Source: Aliidiomarina sp. B3213 | Lineage (GTDB): Bacteria > Pseudomonadota > Gammaproteobacteria > Enterobacterales > Alteromonadaceae | Length of the DNA stretch: 64,000 nt | Assembly: GCF_003290085.1 (NCBI RefSeq) | Contig: NZ_QMKJ01000002.1 | Coordinates: 434,001 to 498,000, forward strand | Direction: 5' to 3' | Shown here: positions 8,419 to 15,065 of the stretch, one piece after another | Numbering within the stretch: the first letter of the stretch is position 1 | Layout: each line of letters begins with the position of its first letter | Translations under genes and position numbers: made by a program | The notes under the pieces: model-generated | Database searches by the model: none | Told to the model about the DNA's origin: nothing | Seen by the model: only the letters and a program-made list of their open reading frames with translations

Positions 8419-9402
8419 TTAAATTGCGGGGTCCTCTACAGCGCTCCACTCTGCACAGCGACTATAATTAAATCCCGTTCTCCATGCATCAATAATAGGT
8501 CTGCCTTCAATCATGTTCATTAACCTAAGGGTTTCTTCTCTGTCACCTGCTAAACACGAGAACAACGCAAAGTAATTGATGTTCCATTGGTCCGGGTAAT
8601 CTTGAAGAACATCATCAATACCTGACTTCATTTTCTCCCAACTAATATCGGAGTGCGAGAAAAGGTTAAAGCTGTAATGATCACTGTATGCAACCCAATA
8701 TATTCTTGCGTACAAACCATACCCTTCAGACTCTTCGGATTTTTCGACAGCATAATTAGCAAAATTCTCAATTTTTTCTGCGGAGCCGTGCCAATTTGGA
8801 AGGAGGTATCTTAGAGCGCTAAAGTAAATAGGATAGTATGCAGGATGCTGCGTAAATGCTTCATCGATCAATGCATTAAATCTCGACTCCTCCCAACTTT
8901 GGGCTCGTGCAACGTCAATCATTCTATGAAACCAATGTGGATCGCGGCTCTTCATAGACTCATGCTCCAACAAGTAGAGTCTGGCCTCTTCGATATTTTG
9001 GTCAAATAGCACCCGGTCCTCATCACGGACGGTATGTCTCCTATACATCCAAGCTTGCGCAATTAGTGTCTCTACATACGCGAGATGAGCGACACTAGAG
9101 TCTGGCTCCATCTCAGTCCACTCTTTCATCTCGGACTTTAAGTTATTCCAATAATCGAGATCAGGAATATTTCGGTTGGAAATTCCATAAAGACTGACAT
9201 AGAAGAGCCTGAGCTTCCAAAGACCACTCGAAGTTCTTGCTTCTGTGTCTATGAATTCGTTTCCCAAATTACTCAACTGTTCATATTCACCCGAATGAAA
9301 AAGAGCGTTGACCCTATTTGATATCTGCTCCCTAGTAGCTAACTCACTCGCCATCAAGCTCGTCGAGGCAAAGACCAGAAATAAAACTAAGACAAGTCTC
9401 AA
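8419..9402 (-). CDS. Secreted DUF4034-like protein of unknown function
   Basis: About 327 residues beginning with a signal peptide (LRLVLVLFLVFASTSLMAS). I chose a TTG start at 9402 because AAAGGAG lies just upstream and it places the signal peptide exactly at the N-terminus; the open frame continues further upstream without a plausible start. The body is alpha-helical, with motifs DPHWFHRM and LLPNWHGSAEK resembling the DUF4034 family of TPR-like proteins. That family link is from memory and moderate. Likely periplasmic and cotranscribed with the RDD gene. Confidence 0.7.
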   Translation of the reverse strand: MRLVLVLFLVFASTSLMASELATREQISNRVNALFHSGEYEQLSNLGNEFIDTEARTSSGLWKLRLFYVSLYGISNRNIPDLDYWNNLKSEMKEWTEMEPDSSVAHLAYVETLIAQAWMYRRHTVRDEDRVLFDQNIEEARLYLLEHESMKSRDPHWFHRMIDVARAQSWEESRFNALIDEAFTQHPAYYPIYFSALRYLLPNWHGSAEKIENFANYAVEKSEESEGYGLYARIYWVAYSDHYSFNLFSHSDISWEKMKSGIDDVLQDYPDQWNINYFALFSCLAGDREETLRLMNMIEGRPIIDAWRTGFNYSRCAEWSAVEDPAI

Positions 9403-9499
9403 TTTGATTCTCCTTTCCAAATCAATAAAACCGTATACATTACAATGCAATTTAAAACTTGTTGCTGAACTTAATAATTTGCTGCCACCGGTCTTTGGA

Positions 9500-9715
9500 C
9501 TAAGCAAACGACAACACAGGGTTAATAAACAAGCTGTATAAGCCAAAGCCAATAGACAAAATCCCCGTAACCAAAATAGATAGTCTTTGGCTCGCGCTAG
9601 CATCTTCGTCGTGAAGCTTAGGAAAAATTTTGATTCCCGTAGCTGGTATGAATGCCAAGATACAATATCCACCACTAAGAATTACAGTGATAGAAAGGAT
9701 GATATTTAAATCCAT
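9500..9715 (-). CDS. Small membrane protein, unrecognised
   Basis: A 71-residue protein with two hydrophobic segments (about 4-26 and 46-68) separated by a short charged loop (FPKLHDEDASASQR). The ATG at 9715 has a strong AGGGGA ribosome-binding site, which argues for a real gene. No family recognised. It points the same way as its neighbours and ends 97 bp before the DUF4034-like gene. Confidence 0.65.
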   Translation of the reverse strand: MDLNIILSITVILSGGYCILAFIPATGIKIFPKLHDEDASASQRLSILVTGILSIGFGLYSLFINPVLSFA

Positions 9716-9963
9716 TCGATTCCCCTAAAAACAAATTTCCAAAGCTGATTTTGCTAAAAAGACAGGCTAAAAGGAGGAGAATAGGAATAACGAGGTAGGC
9801 TCTTCCTTAAGTAAAATAAGCGAACTCGCGTTTATCATCATCGCTACGCTTAAGTTCCATCTTTTTGCTGTTGTTATTATTTTGTAATCTTACGGGATGA
9901 GGTCGCTTACGACAAGTTGGTGGAGGGGAATACTAAACATAATGTGGATGTATTAATAAGCGA
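9716..9963. other. Gene-free left margin of the cassette array
   Basis: No gene or attC site seen in these 248 bp. A plus-strand open stretch (9771-9884) contains GSS-xx-K-[IL]-SEL coding sequence that recurs at the right margin (14578-14739). An inverted repeat (CTTAAG ... CTTAAG, about 9807-9854) is also present. Confidence 0.5.
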
Positions 9964-10266
9964 TTACTCACAGCGACTTTTAGCTTCAACTTTATCCCAG
10001 TCAGTAGTGTCGACTAACAAATTCCACGTTTTAAAGTGCTTATAAATCCAAATGATTTCTTGAACCTGAGAACCCACGACAAGTCCTATAAACAGAAACT
10101 TAATTTCAGTAGGGAATACCTGAGGCAAAAACAAATCGCTAAAAACTACCAGAAGTATGCTCAGTAAGCGAAATAGAATTAAAGGCAGGTGCCTTTTGTA
10201 CTGGCCCGCGAGCGTAAAGCCGTCTTTTCTGTACTTTAATAACCTTGCGTATATATTTGTTTTCAT
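9964..10266 (-). CDS. Small membrane protein, cassette gene, unrecognised
   Basis: About 100 residues from ATG 10266 (MKTNIYARLLKYRKDGF). A basic N-terminus leads into two hydrophobic segments (about residues 27-47 and 54-72) and a Trp-rich polar tail ending KSRCE. The open frame extends upstream to a TTG at 10317, but that lies in the putative recombination site and has no ribosome-binding site. No family recognised. It is the last gene on the left of the recognisable cassette array, and no attC was seen after it. Confidence 0.55.
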   Translation of the reverse strand: MKTNIYARLLKYRKDGFTLAGQYKRHLPLILFRLLSILLVVFSDLFLPQVFPTEIKFLFIGLVVGSQVQEIIWIYKHFKTWNLLVDTTDWDKVEAKSRCE

Positions 10267-10308
10267 CACTGATGAGTGCTCTGCTGCTTCGTAGTTTTCA
10301 TGACTTAG

Positions 10309-10386
10309 CGTTAACAATAAGCTCGCCGGGTGACGTTTGCACAGCTAGACGGAGAAAAAGACATTGGTTTGATACGTATGGTTAAA
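10309..10386 (-). other. Degenerate attC-like site
   Basis: On the minus strand, TTTAAC (just past the nuclease stop) and GTTAAC about 75 bp later bracket the gap between the nuclease and the next gene. The ends are nearly complementary, but I could not draw a convincing stem with unpaired bases. Position is what an attC would have. Confidence 0.35.
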
Positions 10387-10389
10387 TTC

Positions 10390-11139
10390 TTACTCAAGTC
10401 GAGCCTCACACAGACTGACGGATAGCTCATATTCAAACAGTTGCACTCCTTCTACTCCAGAACAAGCAAGTAGCAAATCCTCCGAGATATGCCGTGCAAC
10501 AATAATGCCTCGAACCGACTGCCCAGATTCTGTCTGATTTTTCCTTATCCAGGCCATGTAGCGCAGTAATTGACCTACAACCCTGTCGTAGCCTTTAGAT
10601 ACTTTTAACTCTATGACCACGTAGTTGCCATCAGAATCCGTGCCCAGTATATCGATAAACCTTCCACCTACAGGAAACTCTAAGCCATTGATCCCTTCAT
10701 CTTCGAACAGTGTGAGTCCTGACTCTATAAGGTGAAGGTTCCTCGCGAGATAATTCTGCAGGTCCTTTTCATACGCAAATTCTGGGCTACCTTCCTCTGC
10801 TAGCTCTTCAACTTCCCCCTTTATAGACTGTTCAACATCATCCCCTGGGTAAATTGGTGCTGGGTCATTCTGACGCCTATAGAGACGAAAATGTTTGGGG
10901 TCGACTTGAAAGAAGAGGTCATCCTCTCCCGGTTTCGCCCCGTAATGTACCCGGCTTTTCGAGTTGACCGACATTCGAAGCAGATGGGCGGCGATCGTTC
11001 CGTCTTTTATTTTTGGATAGTTTTCCTTAAACCAAGAACGGACTCGATCACGCGAAATCACAGTATCCGGTTTCAAATCTATGTCAGACACCATCTCATG
11101 CATAAGGGTGCGGACTGGCTTGTCATAAATTGATGCCAT
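10390..11139 (-). CDS. NucS/DUF91-like PD-(D/E)XK nuclease, cassette gene
   Basis: A 249-residue protein. The C-terminal half carries a restriction-type nuclease core: FIDILG (Asp163), then VVIELK (Glu177, Lys179), then GQLLRYMAW (Gln190), the layout of DUF91/NucS endonucleases. NucS cuts mismatched DNA in archaea and actinobacteria; related domains also occur in defence genes. The N-terminal 90 residues look like a separate small domain, and an acidic linker (105-120) joins them. ATG 11139 was chosen because it follows the attC core and AGAGG. Target and role are unknown. Confidence 0.8.
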   Translation of the reverse strand: MASIYDKPVRTLMHEMVSDIDLKPDTVISRDRVRSWFKENYPKIKDGTIAAHLLRMSVNSKSRVHYGAKPGEDDLFFQVDPKHFRLYRRQNDPAPIYPGDDVEQSIKGEVEELAEEGSPEFAYEKDLQNYLARNLHLIESGLTLFEDEGINGLEFPVGGRFIDILGTDSDGNYVVIELKVSKGYDRVVGQLLRYMAWIRKNQTESGQSVRGIIVARHISEDLLLACSGVEGVQLFEYELSVSLCEARLE

Positions 11140-11152
11140 AAAACCTCTTAGA

Positions 11153-11233
11153 GTTAACGCCGTACACAAGGGCAGCCGAAGCAACGTTTAAGCTGTCTGA
11201 ACGGTACAGCCGCGTTGTGCAGATCCTAGTTAA
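11153..11233 (-). other. attC-like recombination site
   Basis: On the minus strand the site runs from CTTAACTAG to GGCGTTAAC, 81 bp, between the stop of the 139-residue gene and the ribosome-binding site of the nuclease gene. TGCACAA and TTGTGTA arms pair with one wobble. The right core is the usual GCGTTAAC. Confidence 0.65.
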
Positions 11234-11649
11234 GTGGACCTCTCTGCATTGGATTGCGCCTTGTTTTTTGCACGTAGCTCAAATGCCCGAACTATAACGT
11301 ATGCAATTAGTGCGAATATAAAGAATACCAATAACATCCAGGCTATAGATTGCAAAGATTCTATGATCGTACGGTAGATTTCCAAAACCCAACGATCTGT
11401 ACTAAGAACCGGAGGTGTAAAGTGCTCTGTTGGATCGCGTAGAAAATTTTCTAAGTAGTGAATCCGCACACCGCCAGATATACCAACTACATAGATCGCA
11501 AATTTCAGGTACTTAGTCCATGCGTAGGCTATGTCGTTGGCTACAATTCTCTCCAAAATTCCATCTATTGGTTTCGCAAATAATTTCGCTACGATGAAAC
11601 ATACGACCAACGAAACTAAAAAAGTAATTCCTAATAGTGATAGAAACAT
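11230..11649 (-). CDS. Membrane protein, cassette gene, unrecognised
   Basis: 139 residues with two or three transmembrane segments: a strong one at the N-terminus (about 3-25), a possible one near 48-62, and one near 100-122, followed by a polar Lys/Arg tail. The region between should face the periplasm. The ATG is preceded by AAGGAGATATAG, an excellent ribosome-binding site. No family recognised. Its stop codon overlaps the left core of the 11153-11233 attC. Confidence 0.7.
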   Translation of the reverse strand: MFLSLLGITFLVSLVVCFIVAKLFAKPIDGILERIVANDIAYAWTKYLKFAIYVVGISGGVRIHYLENFLRDPTEHFTPPVLSTDRWVLEIYRTIIESLQSIAWMLLVFFIFALIAYVIVRAFELRAKNKAQSNAERST

Positions 11650-11676
11650 CTATATCTCCTTGACTGCCTAAGACAC

Positions 11677-11741
11677 GTAACGCTGAGTTAAGATGCAAAA
11701 AACGCCAAGCGTTTTTTGTCATTCTTGAACGACATGTTAGC
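11677..11741 (-). other. attC site with strong A/T hairpin
   Basis: On the minus strand GCTAACATG starts the site and GCGTTAC ends it (65 bp). The arms TT[C]AAGA[A]TG and CATCTTAA pair with two unpaired bases on one side, as attC sites do. The tip is a perfect AAAAAACGC/GCGTTTTTT hairpin (11698-11718). The end of the GT51 gene runs into the site. The right core is slightly off consensus. Confidence 0.8.
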
Positions 11742-12353
11742 AGAATCGTATTGGCGCATGATCCATTCTGTTCTATTGAGGTGTTTTGCAGCCCAAGCTT
11801 GAGATTCCATTTTCGGTTGCGGGTATTTGAGCCTTGCAACAACACCAGCATAAAAACTTAAATCATAAGACTTAAAGGCCAATCGGTCACATAGCGAGGT
11901 TACTCCTTGCATGTGCGTACCAAAGAAGGCAATAGACAGGTAGCTCTCGGCAATTTGGAGCTTCGTAAGCCTTAAACAAACTAAATGGGCAAGTAATTGC
12001 TCAAGCAACTTCCTTGTCAGAGTTCTTTCATAGCGCCCAATAGCAGTGCGTACAAACTGTTGCTCAATGGTACTAGCTCCTTGGAGCTGACCTTTTGTAA
12101 TAGCCAAAATTGCTCTAAAAACGCCTATATAATCTACACCAAAATGGCTTTGACCTCGTTTATCTTCGCCAAAGTAAAGGCATTGAATTAGTTCTTGTGA
12201 ATACATTTTATTGTTTTTACGAGCGGCATTAATACATTGTTTGTAATAAAAGCGGACGTTTCCAAAATTAAACAAGTAGCATAAGAGCGCTGCGGCAATC
12301 ATCGGGAGCGAAAATAACAAATACACTAGCCTTAAAACGGTTCTCTTTGCCAA
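11688..12353 (-). CDS. Stand-alone GT51 peptidoglycan glycosyltransferase (MtgA-like), cassette gene
   Basis: 221 residues: an N-terminal membrane anchor (about 5-30) and then all GT51 motifs. These are EDKRGQSHFGVD (catalytic Glu63; the usual Phe is Gly67), GASTIEQQF (92-100), RTLTRKLLE (110-118, second Glu118), and KLQIAESYLSIAFFG with AGVVARLKYP. GT51 enzymes polymerise lipid II into glycan strands outside the inner membrane. There is no transpeptidase domain, so it resembles MtgA. The start is TTG at 12353, with AAGGGGG six bases upstream, inside the end of the preceding gene (22-bp overlap). A cell-wall polymerase in an integron cassette is unexpected. Confidence 0.85.
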   Translation of the reverse strand: MAKRTVLRLVYLLFSLPMIAAALLCYLFNFGNVRFYYKQCINAARKNNKMYSQELIQCLYFGEDKRGQSHFGVDYIGVFRAILAITKGQLQGASTIEQQFVRTAIGRYERTLTRKLLEQLLAHLVCLRLTKLQIAESYLSIAFFGTHMQGVTSLCDRLAFKSYDLSFYAGVVARLKYPQPKMESQAWAAKHLNRTEWIMRQYDSANMSFKNDKKRLAFFAS

Positions 12354-12826
12354 ATGGAGCCCCCTTCTTGATCTGCTATAAAGGAGCTGAATTTACCAGA
12401 TAACAACGGTTTATTTACAGTCAACGTGAAGTAGTTAGTTGACTCGCGCCCAGTGCCCTGTTCACTAATATGAATATGAACTCGGTCTTTGCTGAAATAA
12501 TTTTTCTCATATGCACCAGTCAATTTGCCTCTTGAGCGATTTTTTCCTACGTATTCACGTTCACCTGTTCTAGATATTTCGTAGACTTTTTCAACAGAAC
12601 CGCAAAGGTTATTACCCTCTCGCCAAACAACACAAACGTAACGCAGTTCCATGCCTTTATATGGGTTGTATGCTGTTCTTTCCGTAATCATATTGAAGTG
12701 CCACTTCCCCGTTACATCAGCATCTCCAAAACATTTTTCACGCATCCAAAAGAAGAATACGGCTAAAACGATACCGCCAACAATTGTAGAAGCTGATCCA
12801 ACTAAGAAGCTTTCAAATAAGTCCAT
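12332..12826 (-). CDS. Membrane-anchored possible beta-barrel protein, cassette gene
   Basis: 164 residues: one N-terminal transmembrane helix (about 8-28), then a soluble domain predicted by eye to be all beta. It starts DVTGKWHF and contains repeated alternating hydrophobic stretches (ELRYVCVVW, VHIHISEQ, YFTLTV). A helix plus small barrel recalls Cap15-type CBASS effectors or lipocalin-like domains, but I see no decisive motif and do not assign a family. It overlaps the GT51 gene by 22 bp, so the two are translated together and form one cassette. RBS GGAG precedes the ATG just after the attC core. Confidence 0.75.
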   Translation of the reverse strand: MDLFESFLVGSASTIVGGIVLAVFFFWMREKCFGDADVTGKWHFNMITERTAYNPYKGMELRYVCVVWREGNNLCGSVEKVYEISRTGEREYVGKNRSRGKLTGAYEKNYFSKDRVHIHISEQGTGRESTNYFTLTVNKPLLSGKFSSFIADQEGGSIWQREPF

Positions 12827-12840
12827 ATATTCTCCAGACT

Positions 12841-12897
12841 GCTAACGCCCTTAAAGCAGCGGTCGCGTCAGTTGTCCGCCTGACTTTTCTTGTTAGC
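12841..12897 (-). other. attC site, 57 bp
   Basis: Minus-strand ends are GCTAACAAG and GGGCGTTAGC, exactly complementary cores. The arms AAAG[T]CAG[G]CGG and CCGCTGCTTT pair with two unpaired bases on one side, the recognised extrahelical-base pattern of attC. The last nine codons of the 291-residue gene lie within the site. Confidence 0.9.
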
Positions 12898-13743
12898 AGT
12901 TGCTTGCTCACGTTTTGCTTTCATTTCTTCTAACCATTTCTGGTGCTCTTCTCTTTCCAGTTCTCTATCTTCAGATGAATATGTGTTCACATGGAGCCGC
13001 TTTGAGGGTGATTTTGTCATCCTTTCAACTTGCTCTCTGAGTTTTTTAATGTCTCCAGAAATTTTATGAAGAGGGTCACCACCTCCGACTTCTATCACAC
13101 CCTCAAACTCTTTGAAATCTATGATTAATTCATCAGAATATGAGTTTCCTTCAACATCCTCATAAGATGTTAAAATCTTGAAATATGTTGAAAAAACATC
13201 CTCGCCATCGACTTTGCCTTTCACCTCTAAAAAACTAAATAAAAAGCTCTCAAACTTTTGATTAATTCCAAGTGAATGCAGGCCTTTAGATATAGCGTGC
13301 AACTTCAGGAACTCATCAACAATAGAATTCTGAGATCCTTCAATTTCGTTATTATTTCTGTCATAGAATCTAAATCGAACATTTCGAGCAATTCCTTTAC
13401 CAAGGTTGCTAATCTCGAGCATCATCAAATTGAATGATATTTTGCTGCTGAAAAATTTTACGGCCACGTTAGGCCGAATACTCTGCACCCGAAGTTCGTT
13501 GACTTGCTCAATTTGAGCCTCTCGTAGATACCAAGTTTCTTTCGCAAGCACAAACGTCAATACTGCTATAGCAACTGTAGCTACAGCACTAACCCATGAA
13601 GACAACGAATCTGCAGTCAGAATGTTGGCTAACTGAATCTGGCTACCAACAACAATGCCAAGTATGAATATTAATGGCGCAGCTAAGATGCCTACGACAG
13701 CTAATAGTGGAATTAAACTCTTTTCATTTTTACGTTTAGGCAC
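12868..13743 (-). CDS. Two-helix membrane protein with Ig-like soluble domain, cassette gene
   Basis: About 291 residues from a GTG at 13743, chosen because AAGGAAAG lies just upstream; the longer frame would begin inside the attC. Two transmembrane helices (about 9-32 and 46-66) are followed by a soluble domain with RPNVAVKFFSSKISFNLMMLEISNLGKGIARNVRF, a pattern (RPxV...N.G.G.A) common in membrane proteins of defence islands and cassettes. The C-terminus is a charged coiled coil (about 235-285). Function unknown. The stop codon lies within the next attC. Confidence 0.75.
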   Translation of the reverse strand: MPKRKNEKSLIPLLAVVGILAAPLIFILGIVVGSQIQLANILTADSLSSWVSAVATVAIAVLTFVLAKETWYLREAQIEQVNELRVQSIRPNVAVKFFSSKISFNLMMLEISNLGKGIARNVRFRFYDRNNNEIEGSQNSIVDEFLKLHAISKGLHSLGINQKFESFLFSFLEVKGKVDGEDVFSTYFKILTSYEDVEGNSYSDELIIDFKEFEGVIEVGGGDPLHKISGDIKKLREQVERMTKSPSKRLHVNTYSSEDRELEREEHQKWLEEMKAKREQATANKKSQADN

Positions 13744-13759
13744 TATCTTTCCTTTGACC

Positions 13760-13841
13760 GCTAACGCCCGCAGCATGCGCGGCTTTGGAATGGAGGCGAA
13801 GCCGCAATGGAAAAGGCGTCGCCATGCCTGCGATTGTTAGC
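13760..13841 (-). other. attC site, 82 bp
   Basis: Minus-strand ends GCTAACAATCG and GCGGGCGTTAGC are complementary at the core. The arms CGCAG[G]CATG and CATGCTGCG pair with one unpaired G, as in attC. The longer terminal part holds CATTGCGGCTTCGCC. It lies between the 99- and 291-residue genes. Confidence 0.88.
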
Positions 13842-13849
13842 ACAGCAGA

Positions 13850-14149
13850 TCACTTGAACCAACGCTCGTATAATAAAGAATGGCAACGTGAGGCGATGCA
13901 GCCAAAATACCATACAATAGCCGAATACCCGCCCAAGAGCAGCCATATCCCAATTGCCAGCGGAGGGAGACCATGCTCATTTGTCGCTTTCACCATATCT
14001 GGGACGACTGTCGACAGCATAAGCCCCCAATAACCCGCTATAAGAAATGATCCTGAACCTATGATCGCTAGGATTCCCGAATTTAACTCAGATAATTTTT
14101 TTGCTTTTCGCCGAGTGATTATTTGAGCAAGCTTGTCCAACTGTGCCAT
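13850..14149 (-). CDS. Small two-helix membrane protein, cassette gene
   Basis: 99 residues: a basic N-terminus (ITRRKAKKLSELNSG), two transmembrane helices (about 24-46 and 63-85) joined by a short loop, and a basic C-terminus. No family recognised. The ATG is preceded by AAAGGAAAGG. It ends nine bases before an attC core. The upstream gap (14150-14197) holds only a short, decayed attC-like remnant (CTTACAAGGCCTAGC). Confidence 0.65.
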   Translation of the reverse strand: MAQLDKLAQIITRRKAKKLSELNSGILAIIGSGSFLIAGYWGLMLSTVVPDMVKATNEHGLPPLAIGIWLLLGGYSAIVWYFGCIASRCHSLLYERWFK

Positions 14150-14197
14150 TACCTTTCCTTTCTGATACCGTATAGCCGCGCTAGGCCTTGTAAGAAG

Positions 14198-14434
14198 TTA
14201 ACTCCAGTTTAATGCGTGACGTTCACCTACATATGGTACGACTTTCCATTCTTCCTCTTCGTTTTTGCGTGAATAAACTTCTCGGTCGGTACCCTCTGAG
14301 TTCGGAATGCTAATACATTGCTCCGCGTCATCGTCGCTGCATATCACCGGCTGGTGTTCAGCTGAAGAACCTGCATATTTATTGTTCTTCACTTTATCCC
14401 AGATTTGGCTTATTTCTTTTTGGGTATGTTTCAT
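14198..14434 (-). CDS. Small acidic protein, first cassette gene, unrecognised
   Basis: 78 residues, no hydrophobic segment, so probably cytosolic. Charged and polar throughout, with an acidic patch (CSDDDAEQC) and an EEEEWKVVP segment. No family recognised. The ATG follows AAGGAG at good spacing, and a GTTAGC core lies 19 bp upstream of the ATG on the same strand, matching the layout of the other cassettes, which supports it as a real cassette gene. Confidence 0.6.
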   Translation of the reverse strand: MKHTQKEISQIWDKVKNNKYAGSSAEHQPVICSDDDAEQCISIPNSEGTDREVYSRKNEEEEWKVVPYVGERHALNWS

Positions 14435-14781
14435 TGATGTAGCTCCTTGAGTGCTAACATTTTAATACTAAGCGTGCCTCATATCTCCGATACATGCGCA
14501 TGCACAATAACAAGCATGCTCATTTTCCACGATGAACAATCATAAAACCTATGTATGGTGATCGATTCTCACGATAAACCGAGCGCAAGAATACGCTTCA
14601 AAGAGAGCAAAACAGGCATACAAAAGCGAAAAGTAAGAAAGGCTCTTCCATGAGGAAACTATCTGAGCTGGTTCTTTGCAGTAGATTGTTCAACTGCTAT
14701 TCGCTTGCCATACTCCATCGGCGCGCGTTTATTATTTAAGCACTAACTTACAAGATTGGTTGGGTTGGGGCAAGTCTGGTG

Positions 14782-14817
14782 TAACCGTCACCGTGGAGAC
14801 CGCACAGCGGTCCGTAC
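14782..14817 (-). repeat. REP-like palindromic repeat, copy 2
   Basis: Core GACCGCACAGCGGTC at 14798-14812, opposite in orientation to copy 1. With its flank TAACC-TCACCGTG it matches copy 3 at 15083-15118 almost exactly, forming a direct repeat 301 bp apart. Confidence 0.85.
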
Positions 14818-15065
14818 AGACTCCCTAGCTTGATGTCCGGCACACATGCGCAAGTGAAGTGCTCGATGCACTTTGCTTGTGCTGTGACTTTTTCTTTGTG
14901 TTGATGTTGTTTGATGCAACGGCTGACCGATATCAGAGGATTGCGAGGTTTCTGACCGCAGGGTCTCTGAGACAGGGACGTCGAAGAGAAGCCCCCATGG
15001 ATGGGTTCACGGCGTCCCTGCGGCAGATTCTCGCAAGCCTCATCGGTTAGCCGTTGAAACGTGAT

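Larger units (their letters stand above)
9964..14458 (-). mobile_element. Integron cassette array without integrase (CALIN)
   Basis: At least four attC-type sites (13760-13841, 12841-12897, 11677-11741, 11153-11233) and weaker ones separate single- or two-gene units, all on the minus strand, each with little space between site, ribosome-binding site and start. The sites end in GCTAAC/GTTAGC-type cores, and three form hairpins with unpaired bases on one arm, the hallmark of attC recognition by IntI. No tyrosine recombinase is coded in the window. By the IntegronFinder definition such a group is a CALIN. Cassette order, first to last: 78-aa, 99-aa, 291-aa, 164-aa plus GT51, 139-aa, NucS-like, 100-aa. 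Confidence 0.8.

Noticed and set aside
13744-13776. Longer N-terminus for the 291-residue cassette protein, starting inside the attC
   Set aside because: The GTG at 13743 has AAGGAAAG just upstream; the extension lies in the recombination site and has no ribosome-binding site.
12841-13841. Vibrio-type VCR repeats
   Set aside because: The sites differ from each other in length and body and lack the conserved long VCR sequence; only the attC-type ends and stem pattern are shared.
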